A DNA stretch of 64,000 bases from Macrocystis pyrifera. Its lineage: Eukaryota > Sar > Phaeophyceae > Laminariales > Laminariaceae. Positions within the stretch are counted from its first letter, which is position 1, and every line of letters starts with the position of its first letter. Of the stretch, positions 23,001 through 36,550 are shown one piece after another. The notes beneath the pieces are model-generated. The model made no database searches, was not told where the DNA came from, and was given only the letters and a program-made list of their open reading frames with translations. Position numbers and translations under genes: made by a program. The stretch covers positions 2,480,001 through 2,544,000 of the forward strand of contig JASSKH010000004.1 of assembly GCA_031763025.1 (NCBI GenBank), read 5' to 3'.

Positions 23001-24327
23001 ACAGCTTGGAGCACAGACGCTCGACAGGAATATTATTAGCTGCAGTATAACGCGGACGACCGGCGTTGGACTGTGTTAACGGGCCGCCGGCGACACACAG
23101 CTACGGGGCAAGCTCCCACCCGCATGGCGTCATGGAGGATGCGTCGTCCAAAAGGACTCGTACTCGTACTCGCACTCGTGCTCGTGATCGTACCGCCTTG
23201 CTCCAAGACCGCGACAGCATAACAGTTCGTATCATCCGAATTCCACCATATGGCGGTAGCAGCAGCAGCGGCAGCAGCAGCAGACGCGGCGGCTGCGACG
23301 GAGCCAAGCGCGCCGACACTATGGTTTGTGTAGGTCAAGCGCAGCAGCAGCAACAGTAGCAGCAGAGCAACGACAGCGGCAATCGAAAATTGGAAGCTGG
23401 TGTTGGTGCTGGTGTTGGTGCTGGCGTTGTTGCTAATGATGCTTACTTTTGTTCCTACAGCTGATGCTGCCCCTAGCTGCGGCTAGCCTTAGCTGGCCGC
23501 CGCTTGCTGTGCTGCTGATTGCGGTCGTGGGACGGCAGTAGCGGCACTGCGGGCAACCCTGCCGCCGACACCGTTGCTGAGCTGCCGTTGCTACTCGCAC
23601 GCTCTTCGGTTTGTCTTTCGTTTTGTTTTTTTTTTGCCGCGTTGCCGCACATCTCCACTTCCGTCCTCAGTTCCGCAAGCGTCGCCTGAAGAAATTGTTA
23701 TACCTCGTTCACAAACACAGAAAAAATCAAGATAGGAAGGAAACAACTTATTTAGTGTTTTTATTTAGTTTCTTTTTATAGACGTTTTTTTTCGCAAACA
23801 CTTCAATCACAGGATAAAATAATCAGTCACGAAGAAGAACTACACCACAGCGTGGCACCTGATGAAGCATTAGTGTACAATGATAAAAAAACAACACGGC
23901 GTGAACTGCATATGTAGCAATGTATCTGAGGTGAGTATTTAGCAATGTATCTGAGGAGGAAAAAAATCATGTATAATATATTTCAACACGAAGGTATGTA
24001 GGTCTGTACGACGCGCTAGGCCATCCGTCTGACAATAAAGGAATGATATAACCCGAAGAAACGAGGTGCCTTGTATAATATACTATTATTGGACTGTCAG
24101 CGCCATGCTGTCCCCAAACCTTCTCCTGGTCTCCGAGTTTCCGGTTGCTCTAATATCTACCAGGTAGATGTTCTACCGGCACAAAAAAATCATTGCTGCG
24201 TTTAGAACTTCGGCTAGTTCATGCTTACCGGAGAGCGACGGTGACTTCAAAGAGGTTCATCACAGCCTGTTGTGCTTCTCTTGAGATTGATCTCCCGCAG
24301 GTTCTCAACAGAGACTAAGACCGCGAC
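20039..24327. other. no supported gene; low-complexity stretches
   Basis: No recognisable domain. An 18-bp sequence AATGCCATGTCATCATAC occurs at 20455 and again at 20590 in an imperfect, roughly 135-bp duplication. Between 20840 and 21570 both strands are open and the + strand is C/T-rich, possibly old transposon sequence. At 23140-23360 there is triplet-rich DNA (ACTCGT and AGCAGC units). The rest shows nothing. Confidence 0.45.
23140..23360. repeat. low-complexity triplet/hexamer repeats
   Basis: Alternating ACTCGT/ACTCGC hexamers at about 23155-23190, then GCAGCAGCAGCGGCAGCA-type triplets around 23260-23285 and 23340-23360. Frames through these give Arg-Thr or Ser/Ala runs and explain the open frames on both strands. 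This is simple-sequence DNA rather than a gene. Confidence 0.7.
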
Positions 24328-24379
24328 TTAGCCGTGCTGCAGTAGTCGAAACCGGTCAAATTGCGGGATCCAAATTGTG

Positions 24380-24590
24380 TGACAAAAACCCACCCTAACT
24401 GAACGTACTTCACTTGAAGACAGCTCTAGCTCCTCACAGGAAAATACCTCCCGAGAATGGAGGGATGCTCTAGACGGGGTGTGTGAAGGCGTCGGATGCG
24501 CCTGGCCGCAGTTATAGGTAGCCAGAAATGATTCACGAGATGTTTTCGTTGGTTCGAACTTACGAGCGAGTAGCACAACGCTTGAAAAAA
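24380..24590 (-). repeat. dispersed repeat, copy 1 (decayed, coding-like)
   Basis: The minus-strand translation shares a spaced pattern with that of 38020-38170: a Phe-Leu-(A/T) start, Cys-Gly, a Pro pair, Ser/Thr-rich middle, Ala-Ser, and a Ser-Ser-Glu end. DNA similarity is patchy (for example GGGATGCTC in both). Two copies in the same orientation suggest an old dispersed element or relic gene family. Family unknown. Confidence 0.3.
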
Positions 24591-24836
24591 CTATATTAAA
24601 AACAACATATGGTTTATTCCACGAAAGGGAGCGTATCACACAATGGCTACATCATCGATGAAAAAATGTTACATATTTTCAGAAGTCGTCGTCGAAGTTG
24701 CTGCAAAAGGATACACGACGTCTCCATAGTGGGGACTCCCAAGAAAAGTGCGAAGAACTGTTTCAAAGCTCAGGACTCTTGTATATTTGCATAAACTATC
24801 GTCTTGAAGTACGAAGTACGGATCTTTATCGCTAAA

Positions 24837-25338
24837 TGTGATGCGGCGACCGCTCTATGGTAGTGGTAAGGGTAGTGGTAAGGGACGCAGGTGGTTCTGG
24901 CAGCTGGAAAGCAGTGCTTCGCTTCTTCTGATTTAGATCTTCTTATTGATGGCGAGAGCTGAGGAGGCGCTCTGGTAGAGAAGTGAGAGGTAGGGGGGGC
25001 GGGACTCGACGCCCAGATATACTCGTCCCACCCCACGCCACAAGCTCTCCTAAATTCCTCTTATCTGATGTACGCCTACAGAACTTTCCTGTGGCTACCG
25101 ATCGTTCTTCTGCTAATATAAGAATATCTCACTTCGTGGTCCTATCTGCGCTAAGGAACATTACTCTCGTCTAAGGGGTTTTCTGCCCTAGGGAACATTC
25201 CTAAGAGAACGTTACTCTCAACTAACGGAATATCCGCCGGGTTAATCCATTCTTTGGATTATTCTCGTATTCGTGAGACTACAAGACTGCAACGTATTAT
25301 CTATATATATAGCCCATGAGTGCTCTACTCATATCACA
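24837..25338 (-). repeat. LTR-like repeat, copy C: solo LTR
   Basis: Reverse-complement copy of the 489-bp repeat at 5607 and 18122, about 502 bp long. Read on the minus strand it starts TGTGATATGAG and ends ATCACA. It is flanked on both sides by TAAA (24833-24836 and 25339-25342), a 4-bp target duplication. That, with TG...CA ends, is what a solo LTR left by LTR-LTR recombination looks like. It supports the LTR reading of copies A and B. Confidence 0.7.
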
Positions 25339-25373
25339 TAAACCCCTTGCTCAAATTCCAAGTCTTATGAACC

Positions 25374-25585
25374 CAGTATGGGCCCGCCAAGAAACACCTT
25401 CTCTAGGCGAGCCTGGGATTCTTATGCGGGCACTATCTTCAACCAACGTTGAGCATAGGCTAATATAGGGGATTTAGTATAGATTTTACCTCTAAGCTGT
25501 TTTTCTTAACCCAGTTTCTTCGCGTTTTCTCAAAAGTGAGCAGTATGTTCTTACTGGGCACCTTTTTATTGGCGGGCCCATACTG
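25374..25585. mobile_element. 212-bp MITE with 17-bp perfect inverted termini
   Basis: CAGTATGGGCCCGCCAA at 25374-25390 is exactly reverse-complemented at 25569-25585, with weaker complementarity for a few bases further in. The interior is AT-rich and has no coding capacity. No target duplication is obvious. This fits a non-autonomous DNA transposon; it begins 36 bp after solo LTR copy C. Confidence 0.7.
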
Positions 25586-26097
25586 CATGTTGCCGAAAAA
25601 CTTACGCGCGGTTACCTGACGACGCATTCCTGAGGATGGTAACGCTCCCTTAAGACCGGCGACATTATAACAAAAATGACTTACTGTGGTGGGGATGGTC
25701 TTTCATCATCAAAGCATGCACAGACACGGAACTTTACTTTATTTTGAATTGTGACAAATTCTCTGCAAATATCCTGGTGCGTACACAACACGTTCGTACA
25801 TTTCGTCAAATATTATAAATCGTATGCGACTCGTATGTATCTTATTGAATATTAATGTTCCGAACCACATTCAAGTAACACATCACACATGTATGGCTTC
25901 GACTGGTCGTCCCATTAACTTGCGTACAGTGCGATCGCTTAAACTCTAGCATGCGTGTACGGATATACTCATGGAGAAATTTCTTCCTAGATCAACAACC
26001 TTGAAGTCATATAACGTACATACGTAGTTGCAGAACCTAATTGACACAAAGCCACTGCTAGACGAAACGTACGGTACGATATCACATACCAGTGTTA
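25586..26097. other. no supported gene
   Basis: AT-rich spacer between two MITE-like elements; nothing seen. Confidence 0.5.
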
Positions 26098-26202
26098 TTA
26101 CGGGGGACCATAGTTAACAGGACCGAATATTGTGAGTAAAAATTGGTAAATATCTAGGGTTGTGTGTCTACCGTGGGTCCTATTAACTATGGACCACCGT
26201 GA
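26098..26202. mobile_element. 105-bp MITE, copy 1
   Basis: Left end TTACGGGGGACCATAGTTAA is mirrored at the right end (TTAACTATGGACCACCGTGA). It is flanked by TA on both sides (26096-26097, 26203-26204), suggesting TA target duplication as in Tc1/mariner-type elements. Copies with the same termini and length lie at 59161 and 60069. The interior AGTAAAAA-TGGTAAATAT tract is conserved between copies 1 and 3. Non-coding. Confidence 0.8.
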
Positions 26203-27639
26203 TAGTATTTTGTTCTCATGTGTGATTTCTGCACGCACACACTTCGGCCCTACAGGAGTATAGTCTTAAGAGGCATGCGTTATTATTCGAGCTATGTGTC
26301 ATACAAATTTCAACATACGGTCGGCAGCTCGGCACTGACTCGCCATTTGGCCGTATGTAGCCTCCACAAGTGTTGTGCAAATCGCGCCCTGATGGCCGAG
26401 AATACCAACCCGCTCGTGCTTGTACACTCTCCTTACCGAAGCTACTGGACGCGACGGGGATTCGGGCTGATATCACCTACTTTCGATGTTCCCAGCATCA
26501 CCAGTACCCCTCCCCAGAAGCGACATATGGCTACTGCTGCTGCTGCCGTCACAGAAATGGTTATATTATACTACCGCTGCTTCGACTGGCCGACACCTCC
26601 CAATAGCCACTGCGTTGGTTTTGCGGCTGCTGCCTGGCGTTTCCTTACCACGACTATTGTCCCCTGATGCCTCCATACTCCCGCTGTAGCTACTGCCTTC
26701 GCATCCATACCGCGGCTGCCGCTGCTGCTGCTGCTGTCCGCCTCCTCCACACTGCCACTGCTTCTGATGCTGCTTGTGCTTCTTCTGCCCATCGCCCCCA
26801 ATGTGTCACCGCCGCTGCTGATGAGGCTGCTGCTGAAGTTGCTTCTGCCCGAAGTCCCCGACCCCCCCCCCCCCCCCCCCTCTATCGCCCTGAAATTCTT
26901 CACTAACGGCGAGGGCGTCCGAGATAATGTCCATCGGCGGCGCTGAAACCACTGATACGTCTGCCGCTAACTTCAGCTCCTCCAACAATTTGGTTTTGCG
27001 GTGAGCGAAGAGGGTGTCTTCAACAGCCTCGTCTTGCGGTGAGCGAAGAGAGTGATGAGGATCCCCGCTATCTTCAACGGCGAGATACTGGGCCTAACAA
27101 AGCTCGTTCACCAAGCCCACCTGTGACCGAAAATGACGTGTGAGTTAGCGAAGGCTCTCTTTCTGCCGCTGACCGTATCCCGACGCACAGAGCACCATTG
27201 AATTGCCTGCACCAGTCGGTCGGCGGTCGTCGCTGGCCATGCCCCCAGGCCGTGCCCCCACCCACGCTGCGATTATCGTGTAGCCACGGTGCGTTTCGTT
27301 CGACCTCCCACAATAAGTACCTCAAAAACCTCCAACATAGCAATGGTAACGTTGACCGAACTTTATCGGGGTTTCTCTGGAAGAGAGCGTAAAAAAGGAA
27401 GAGTACGGGAGATCTGCAGCTCGCACAAGGCATTATGTTGAGACCTTATTTTCCGCGTTGCTAGTAGTTGCACGCGGTCGTGGTGTCTGTGCTCCCGCGT
27501 GGGCACTCTGCCTGGTGCCGCGCGTACTTCTGCAGCGCTGCTGCTGATGTGGAAAAAATACGTTTCATATTTGATGGCTCTGACATATAATGTTACTCCG
27601 CTTCGAGTTTCGGTTAATATCGCTGATGTTTCTGTGTCG
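26203..27639. other. no supported gene; triplet-repeat DNA
   Basis: GCT/CTG-type triplets dominate 26530-26840 and produce Ala-, Ser- or Leu-rich open frames on both strands, followed by a C run at about 26861-26880. A 20-bp sequence TTGCGGTGAGCGAAGAG recurs at about 26995 and 27034. A minus frame at 27074-27433 has no recognisable domain. Confidence 0.45.
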
Positions 27640-28430
27640 TTCGCCGTCGAACCCTGACGATGATGACACAGCTGACGCTCCGATGGTCCAAGAGGGCGAT
27701 GAATGAGCGACTACTTAGGATGTTGTTGCTCCAAACGGTATTCCGGTATTCCAAGACATTGTTGATGCAGCTGTTCTAGATTCGATTACTCCGACAAGCT
27801 CGGGTGGTTAGTCTCTGAAGCCCCGAAGTGCAATGATGATTCAGTGATTCCTACCGCGGGTGCTCCGATGACCCCAGGTTATGCGTCGAGGGGCCCGGGC
27901 GATATTGTTCCTCGAAGGGGACCTTGATGTTTCACCATTTATTTTGCTCGTCTGAGACATGAATTCGGTCTCGACTAGTTTCGGCAAACCTCACCCGCGC
28001 CTATCCGATTACTTCGACCGATCCGGCGGGGTTGCGCGTGGTGTTCCGCATGTGAGATTGAGCAACGGGGTAAGGGTGAGCTCGTCGTACGCCACCTGAA
28101 ATGTGCCTTCGGTAAGGCTGCCATCAGCGGTCGGACCATATCGTACTGGCGGCCAGGTAATGCTGTGCATCCGGTGCGGTCCAAGGCGAAATGGGAGGTG
28201 CGACTCCGGGAGAAATCTAACGCGTGATCCCGGATGAAACTGCAAGCATGACTGCTGGCGATGTCACTTCAGCTCCTGATGAGCATACGCCAGCCCGTGT
28301 TGAACAACCCCCAGCTGTCGTGGATACTCCAGCCCCTGGCGAAGGCGCTCCTGCTTTGCAGGTGGCTCTTCAGCCTTGTTGGTACTCCAGCTCTTCTTTG
28401 CGACGCTCCACTGTCTTCCAGCAATGAAGC
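27640..28430 (+). pseudogene. decayed acidic, Pro-rich reading frame
   Basis: One + frame reads NPDDDDTADAPMVQEGDE, stop, then DVVAPNGIPVFQDIVDAAVL DSITPTSSGG with further stops to about 27820; at 28224-28427 another open stretch reads DETASMTAGDVTSAPDEHTP and then VEQPPAVVDTPAPGEGAP. Composition (acidic, Ala/Pro/Thr) resembles a linker or Gag-like region, but no domain is recognisable. I rate it as a possible relic only. Confidence 0.25.
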
Positions 28431-31400
28431 TAGAGACACGTTTGAGTGTATTGCTGCTCCTGTAACTCTTACAGCGAGACAACTGGTCTGATCTGTGCCA
28501 CGCGTCGTGTCTATATATGCAAAGAGTAAGGTTTGAATAGCTCTTTCGGTCGCATCGTACAGGGGCAGGGAAGATCCTCGGTGAGGAAACGCCTTCGGAC
28601 TCGGGTACACAGCCAGCAACGGGGTTCTGAGAACACCCAGTGTTTCCTAAACGCCACTAAGTAACCCAAAGAGAGTCGAAGCCTAGTGATCTGCGACATT
28701 CGCCCTATCGACCCTGAGCCCCTTTGATCCCGCCTTGCCCGTCGTGCTCATTGACGTGTCAGACGCTTGGTTGAATATTTCCTTTTGGTGCTTGCAACAA
28801 CTACCACCTTGCATCGATTCACGTTCTGCGTGACCTCATTCTCTTTTCAAGATGGCTCTTCTCGAAGTCTAGAACAACAGTTGAGTCGACCTCAGAGATC
28901 TAACGAACGCCGGCCGTTTTTAGGGTGTGAGAGCTGTACCCTGCTGTATCATGGTGAACTCACGTTCATCGAAGTGCGTTGCCGGAGACCGGAGTATTTT
29001 AAAAACGGCTGCAGGAGATCCCAGTGTTTTGAAAACGTTTGAAGCTAATCAGAGCAGTTTCTATACTGTGAACTGATATCATCATGCTCCTGTATCATCT
29101 CAAATTCGATCTATTAATTACTGTTGGTTTGTGGACCTGATACATGTGCACATCTACAGGCTATTGTTGTTTCTTCCATGGAATTGTGGTCATACTTGAA
29201 ATACTGCTATGTATGCACACTGCCAATGGTGCCCCGCCTGTTTATCTCGTACTGCTTGAAGAGACGTGTCTGGTTAATGCATCCAAGCATACTCATTGCT
29301 CACGCTCCGTTTGCCTGTTGCTCGTGCTCGTCTGTCTGCTTGTTGTTAACGATCACTCACAAGCATGTTCGTTACTAAATGAGTACATTTGATTTGCGAT
29401 GCGGTCCATCCTGGTCAGTACCACGAAAACAGGTAGGTAGCGGGCGTAACATAACCTTGGAATTTGTTTCTCCTCTATATGACGGTGAGATGCCCACAGT
29501 TGAAAATGTTGACACTTTTCTTGCTTTCTACCTCTAGTAGGCTGAGTCGGTTGAGTGAAAGGATATATCAAACGCCAACGCAAAACAAATTGTGCGGCAC
29601 ATACCGCACTATGCTGAAGCACCGATATAGCACCAGGGACACGCAGCTGACAAGATAGAAACAATGACATAGCGCGTGCTATAGTAGGAGAACGAACTCT
29701 CCGAGGGTGTGTTTGGAAGGGCATGGAATCTGGTTTGCAGCTTAGTCGGTCCACAGCATCAAGTTGGATTGCTGTCGAAAGTACTGCGACGAGCTGTATA
29801 CGTATTCTGTTAGGCAGCCCAACCCGATCAACAATATCTTCGTAACTGTACATCATATGCACTGCACTTGTTGAGGAACATGTTGCTGCTGGCATCGGAC
29901 ACAGTACGGAGTATTTTTTTTATCTTGTTGCAGCTTGAGCGTCTCCCGTAGATGGTGCAAAATGCGTAGGTGTACGTAGTTACTGATCAGCCTATCTTGG
30001 CCCTTTACACTTGTCTACTGCCAAGGCGCCTCACCTCGGGAAGTACACAGAAGAGCCGTGTCTCAGCCTCTGAGATGCTATACTATTAGTATACATACCA
30101 ATAAGAAGGACCTGGGATATAAATTGGTCATGCAATGCTCAAACAGAAAGACCCGACAGCCTCTAGTACTGTATACTAATATAGTAGTACATGTAATGAT
30201 TTGGACAAAATGATAGGGACCGGTGCCGGCCCTGCCATTTTTATACGTATTTTCCCGAAAAGGGTTGTAGTTGTGAATACAACATGTGATGATACTTTAT
30301 ACCACATCACAAGCATATAGAGGGGTGGCTAGCAGTATGTATGTTTCGTGCTTGTGGTACACATCATACACACATGACATACCTGGGGGGTGTATATCTG
30401 GTGCTACTCGAGCTGTGGGTCGTATAACAGGATGTCTCTAGACCCTTGGGACTATTGCTCTTGCTTCTACGAAAGGGGAGATAATTGCGTTTGTTTCAAT
30501 CCATATACAGTGTATAGCATAGACCTACTTAAACGAGTCATTTTACCTCGTTAAAAAAACGACATATCTACAGGATAAATATATGGTCTTCACACTATTA
30601 ATACTACGACTGTGACTCGTTCGTCACGCTCTTTCTCGATCCTTGGACCTACCATTTCTCTTGTTTGTATTCTGTACGGGAGTGGATATTTTCAGCTCTG
30701 TCCGTATACATGTTCGGTGCGCAGCAGAGACCAACCTCACCAACCTCACTACCGCAGAGTGTCACACCGCTGTCTACCGGCAGGATGTACAGCTATGAAG
30801 TCGTTGCGCTGTGCAGTACAGCAAGCAGATCATGTTCTGGGCCAAAATACCGTATGAAAGCTACAGTATATTGAAAACGGGGACTCGTTTTAAAGTAATA
30901 AAAACTAGTGTGTTAATCTCATACCTGGTGTTATAGTGTTCTCGTACCCAGCACGTTAGCCTTTTCGCTTTCTTTACCCATTAATCTGCGATTGCTTTAG
31001 GTTTTCCTCTGTCTCAGTCTGCACAATATTCGTATCGCTCTAGTCTGAGAAATCACATGCAACACTAGGTTGTGCTGATGCTGTTGGCGGCGTGTGACGA
31101 CTACACACATGCACTAGTTACATAATATATTCGTGGGGTCGCAGTACAAGGGTAGTACCAAAAGGTTCGGAATATTGTACACGGCTAGTAGGTGGCTATT
31201 AATAGTGGGTAGTGGTTCTATAACGCTCAATGGTCGGGGTTTGGGCTTGTCTCGCACACTTCATATCTTTTCTTGTCGAACATAAACGTTAGGGACTGAA
31301 TGAGTTTGGTAGCATCGATGTAACAGCAGTGGATGCATGCACGTGGCAAGGCATAAACGCCGAGCCGTGTATGCGACGGTGGGAAGGCTCGGAGATGGTG

Positions 31401-34400
31401 CTAAGGCGGCGAAGTCACTTATGAGGAACATATACTGCTGTTAGTTACAGGTGTACCTGTTACGTCAAAAGAAGGTAAATGCCCTCTGTCGGTAGTGTAA
31501 CCATGGGTAGAAGCCGCCTACGTTCTACTCATAGTGGTTGTCAAGATATAAGTACCCTGGCCGGGGGTAGCGGGAAAAAGGTTGGGCAGTATCTTTTGGA
31601 CGGAGTGGCTAGCACTGTAGCAGCAGTAGCTATAGCCCTGCAGTGGAGCATACACGTAGAGGCAGCAAGCCGCAGCAAAAACACATGGTGGAAGCATAAC
31701 GTGGACCCTCATCGTACTTAGCGGGAAGGCGGGACGGAGAGCCGAAGCTGAACGTCACAAGCAGGACATACATCCTTCGGTACCCCCGTCGTATGGTTGC
31801 TGGAGGAACCCCGTACGGTATAGACGCACGAACTCCGTTACGGGGAAGGCAGCGGCGGGTATGAACGATGCGGTTACGGTGTCGTTATGTCGAAGCAGCT
31901 CCTGCTCTACAGCAGCAGCACACCACTCTCTACACGGTAGTACAGCTGTACGCAGACCCGTCGCATGTTGCAACAGAGAGACTTCATATCGTGCCACAGG
32001 AATTTGTCGTGGGCACGTCCAAGGAGAGGTTGGTTACGGAGGAGAAGCAATCAGGAGGACATTGCTAGGTGAATGGGACGCGTCTGCTTTTTCCGTTGAA
32101 GGGACTCATAGTCGAGGCATGGCCATGTCATCCCGTGTCGTCTCTCAAGCGATGGCCATGAGGGGAAACAGTCGCGTGGCATGACTACGTGCAGCCGATA
32201 GCGGAGGGATACCCGGCGTAGTTAGCAGGCCTGGAGGGGTTCGCAAACTGACCATAGCACTTCAATATACAGAGAGAATATCGCCTGTATATGACAACAA
32301 TGCACTCGGTATGGTCGAGCACGCTTCACCACAGCAGTGGCAGCAACAACAGCAGCAGGAAGGTCGTGTAAAGAGTATATTGTCGACAGCAATATTGATT
32401 CCGTCAATTCGAGGGGGGGAACATCCCACCATAGTTGTGTATTTTGCAGGAGTAAACGTTTTTGCTTGTGATGGATACACCAGTTCGATTGATCATTGTT
32501 TTCGACTGTGCAAGTTTGAAAGTAGTGTCTATGACTCGGTAGGGGTATGACCTTTATAGGTTTTACGGGTAAGTCGTGGATAAAAAGAGGTGTACCGTTT
32601 GCGATTGGCTTTCGGTTTTTGAATGGTGCGAAACATATTGGTTGCGGGTACAGTCGCGGATGTTTTGAGGTGAACGTTTGATACTCGGTCGAGTTCTGAC
32701 TCGGTTGGAAAACTACTGTTCGTTCCGGGTAGAGCAAGTGGTGGAGGGTAGGAAGCAGTTTGTTGGGGTCCATATCGAATGATACGCCCCCCCCACCTCA
32801 CCCCTCGAGGCGTAAAATAGTGGTCTGATGTAGACATACTGCCTTGTAGTTCAAGCACGTTGTGGAGCGTTCAACACAGGGCATAGAGGTTGGTGTGGAC
32901 AGGTTGTCAGGTCGATTGTTACGGTTCAGGCGGGGGGGTGAGGGTGAGTATTCCATGACGGGTGTATGTTTGTTTCCGAGCATGATTGTTCTGTTGACCA
33001 ATTGTTTTTGCTGGCATGTCTTGTTTGCCGCTGCCTACGCGTGGTAGCGAAACAGGGTTGAGTATGTATCCCTGTGATGCACATAGTCATGATTGGTCAT
33101 TCAAGTACGAATTTCATAGCTTGATGGATGGTCGCGACCTTGTTTGGGAATACGAAAGATGGGTTATTTTGAGGATTTTATTCGACTCACAAACAAGTTG
33201 CATTGCCGCCGTTTTTGCAATGAATCGTGGTGGATTGTGGCTGGTCAGATATTTTCTGTAGCTGGGAGGGCTATAATGCCACCTTAAGCGTCGAGTAGGT
33301 TATACCAAAGAAGAATTGATGCTGTTTCCTTTATACCGTTTCGGTGTGTGAATGTATCGCGTTGTTCGAGGACAAATGGAGACTTTTGTCCGGGGTACCT
33401 CCCGATGTCTGGCTATTTATTTTTTGCCTCGAGTTTTCATTGACAGGCGCGGCTGTCGCAGTCTGTTATTGCGAGTGCGACAGTTGTGAGTGGGAGGATG
33501 CCTGAAGATTCTCACAGCGTGATGAGTTTCCTCGTGCTCTTTCGTGGATTCGGGTGAATGAGGTGAGCCTATTGTTGGTTCGTCACTGTTGTCATTGTCT
33601 TGCACATAATCCGGGAGCTGTTGACTCAAAATTCTCCGTATGACAGTTATTTATTTATAGTTTCGTATCGGTTGAGGATATCGACCTTTTATTAATTAGT
33701 CATGGTCCTCTGGACTTATGTCACTGGGGTGATATGGCCCCCGAAAGCACTCACCCTTCCCTTGCGTCTATTTCCTCTTTCCTGTTGGAAAACCAACAAT
33801 TGAAATATATCTCGTATGGAGCTACAGCAAGTATTCGAACATGTCTTGCAAAACCACAACGGAATGGGTACATTCATGCTACCAGGACCCTTGTGTGTAT
33901 CCAGTCGCTGTTTGGAACTTCATGCTTCGTTTGAAGAATATCGAGCGAGGGATTTGTACCTTGTTTTCACAGCGCGTGATACGTTCGTTGATAAGTCTTC
34001 GCTAATTTCGGGTACGTGTTTCACGTACTACCTGCTAAGTATTGGCAATCCATCCCTTTATTGATAGATGTATGCTGTTGAAACGGATGTAGTATGATGT
34101 GGAACCAATAGCCATTTGCTACAGTATAGACATGCGCGTAACTATAAATACTGAAGGACGTGAATGGCGACATGCGACAGCCAACACCCTTCTAGAAACA
34201 TTTTGCGGATGTCCTGGTTCACGTACATATGCGGAAGAAACATCGAATAACACCAGTACTGACGTTCGTTTGTTGCTATTTTGTCGCCGTGAAGAAACAC
34301 GAGGGGGGATTGATGACATATTTCAACTCGCAGATATAGTGACGATGAAATTCGTCATCTAACAATTGACTTCGACTACGACGCGGAAGCTACCGATCCG

Positions 34401-36529
34401 ATGCACCCCTGTGCTACGATTCAAACTGTACCGTCTCAATCGATGCGGCGGCGACATAACGCGACCGAACACGAGCAATGTATCCGTGAGGTAGGGAGCA
34501 GGAGACGGAGGCTAAAGGGTGGGGTTGGACCATTGACTAGAAATTGACTGCTGTTGATGAATATGGGACATTTGCCTCATGATGTGACTCGGTAGCATCG
34601 GATACACGAGTATTGTGATATGTACTCGACTTCGGCGCCTGGATTTCTGTACTACGACTTTTGAAGCACATACTAACAGTAGCAAAAGCAGAGTGATACC
34701 ACGTGTAAAAAACGTATGATATCTTGGGGAATCAGTCTCATTGAAACATGTATTTTCACCCGGTATAGCCAGGCCCTACATTATGTACGTCGTCATAGAG
34801 TACATTCATTAAATTGTTCATCGAGATCGAGCAGTCTCATAGTCGAGCTGCGAGTGCACGGTTACGATGACGTCGACGTTTTGTTCGCTTGGTTGTCTAC
34901 GGTGCTTATTTGGTTTAGACGGTTGATGTTGGTGATTTTGGTATTTGGATTTGTCTTGGTTTTGAGTTCAAGGTTGATAAGTTTTGGAGTTAGAAAATAT
35001 ATAAATATAACATTAACAGTTTACTATCAACATTGCGATCAATGGTTTGTCGTCGTTCACTGAGCATAGGCGGGATGGTAGCTGTATTGAATAACACCAC
35101 GGAGACGTTCGGTCGCAGACAACTGAATTCAAGGGAATTTATATCATACGTGGGTGCGGGTCATCCACGAAAGCACCGGAGGTCTGTCTGGTGAAGTATA
35201 TCTGTGCGCTGGTATACGTGCATCGTTTTCGTCTAGAGCGTGTGTCCAACCAGAATTTTGATATACATACGTACGGTCGGCAGGGCAGCATGTCCATTGT
35301 CTCATCACACCGTTGCACGCTGTCACGGTGCATTTTGGACCATGGGATTGTGCTGAACGCGTGATCATTTTATCCACTGCGCTTTTTTCGCGGCGTTTGG
35401 GCCATTTGGTATTGTGGCATACATTCCTTTACGCATGGGAAAGTGTTGTAAAGCACTTAGTTACTAATCGTGCGATTTCAGGAGTTCCTAGAGAAGTGGA
35501 GAACGTGTCAAGAGGTCCCCATACATCAAGTAAGGCTAAGAAAGTACGCCACGAGAGTATACCGACGGTGTTGATGAATCGCGTCGTACACTCTGGCCGA
35601 TGTTCTTTTGCGCACAATGCACGGGGGAACCAAGAACTCATACATATATCACCGTCCTTGAACAAGAGTATATAATGCGCTTTCTTTGTGGCTGCCTCCG
35701 CGGACAGTTCATGGCAGAGAAGCTGTTTTAGCTTGATTTGAGTTGTCGAGTATCAGAGAGTTGCTGGCGTTCTCTTTATTGCTAAGCACGAAGAGGGCTG
35801 CTGATACTATCAGGCGGCACGATGTCTATATCTAGACGTCGTTCCTGAATTGTTTTGAAGATTCTATCAGCATACTCTCGTTTGCATATTTTCCCCTTGT
35901 TGTGACTCTGTATCGTTCTGTGTTGGCCTATATATACTGAAGGTCGTATTTAAACGGTTCGTATTGGTATAAACGTTTGCATGGGCAATTATTGTTGGGG
36001 GAAGGTAAAATTACCGTTTTACGCTGGAAATACTATATGATGCGCTGCGAATTGTGCCGATTTACCTGGGCGGCTACAATGAGTTGTTCTGGAAACTGTC
36101 GTATGTCGCACCGAGTAGGGGGGTTGTTTGTGATACACGGCGTTTTGATGCTAGTCTGCCGATATTTCGCGGCTCCGTATCGCGTGGCAACAATTTGTTG
36201 GTCTGTGGATCTTGACCCCGACGAGTTATTGGCTTAGCGCACTTTCTTTTTGGGGCAGTCGATGTCGATAATAATACGGCCCGGGTATATATACAGGGTT
36301 TATGTCCTAATATACGCGTTGGTTGAACGTGCCAATCAATGTGCGTTCCACGTCTCTGTGATTTAGGTGTTGGTAGGGCCTATGACGCAAGGTGCTGGGC
36401 ACTCTATGCGTGCCTCGTGATGGTGTGGTATATGTTCTACGTACCGCGCTCTTCTCTTGACAGCAGAATAAGCAGCGTGTGCGACAACTAGACGCGCTCT
36501 ACACCGGCCCATTAAAAAATATACATACG
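28431..36529. other. gene-poor stretch, no supported gene
   Basis: About 8 kb without a recognisable domain. The longest frames are on the minus strand: 29353-29895 (180 codons) and 32222-32773 (183 codons). Neither has a domain or coherent composition, and one or two frames of that length are expected by chance in 64 kb. Short frames at 31861-32184 and 34099-34362 are likewise unassigned. This may be intergenic DNA or a very long intron. Confidence 0.45.
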
Positions 36530-36550
36530 TATATATATATATATATATTA
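36530..36550. repeat. AT dinucleotide microsatellite
   Basis: About ten AT units following a CATACGTATA motif. Simple-sequence DNA. Confidence 0.8.

Noticed and set aside
29353-29895. 180-codon minus frame
   Set aside because: No domain or coherent composition; about one frame of this length is expected by chance in the window.
32222-32773. 183-codon minus frame
   Set aside because: Same reasoning; unusually His/Pro-rich but without any recognisable motif.
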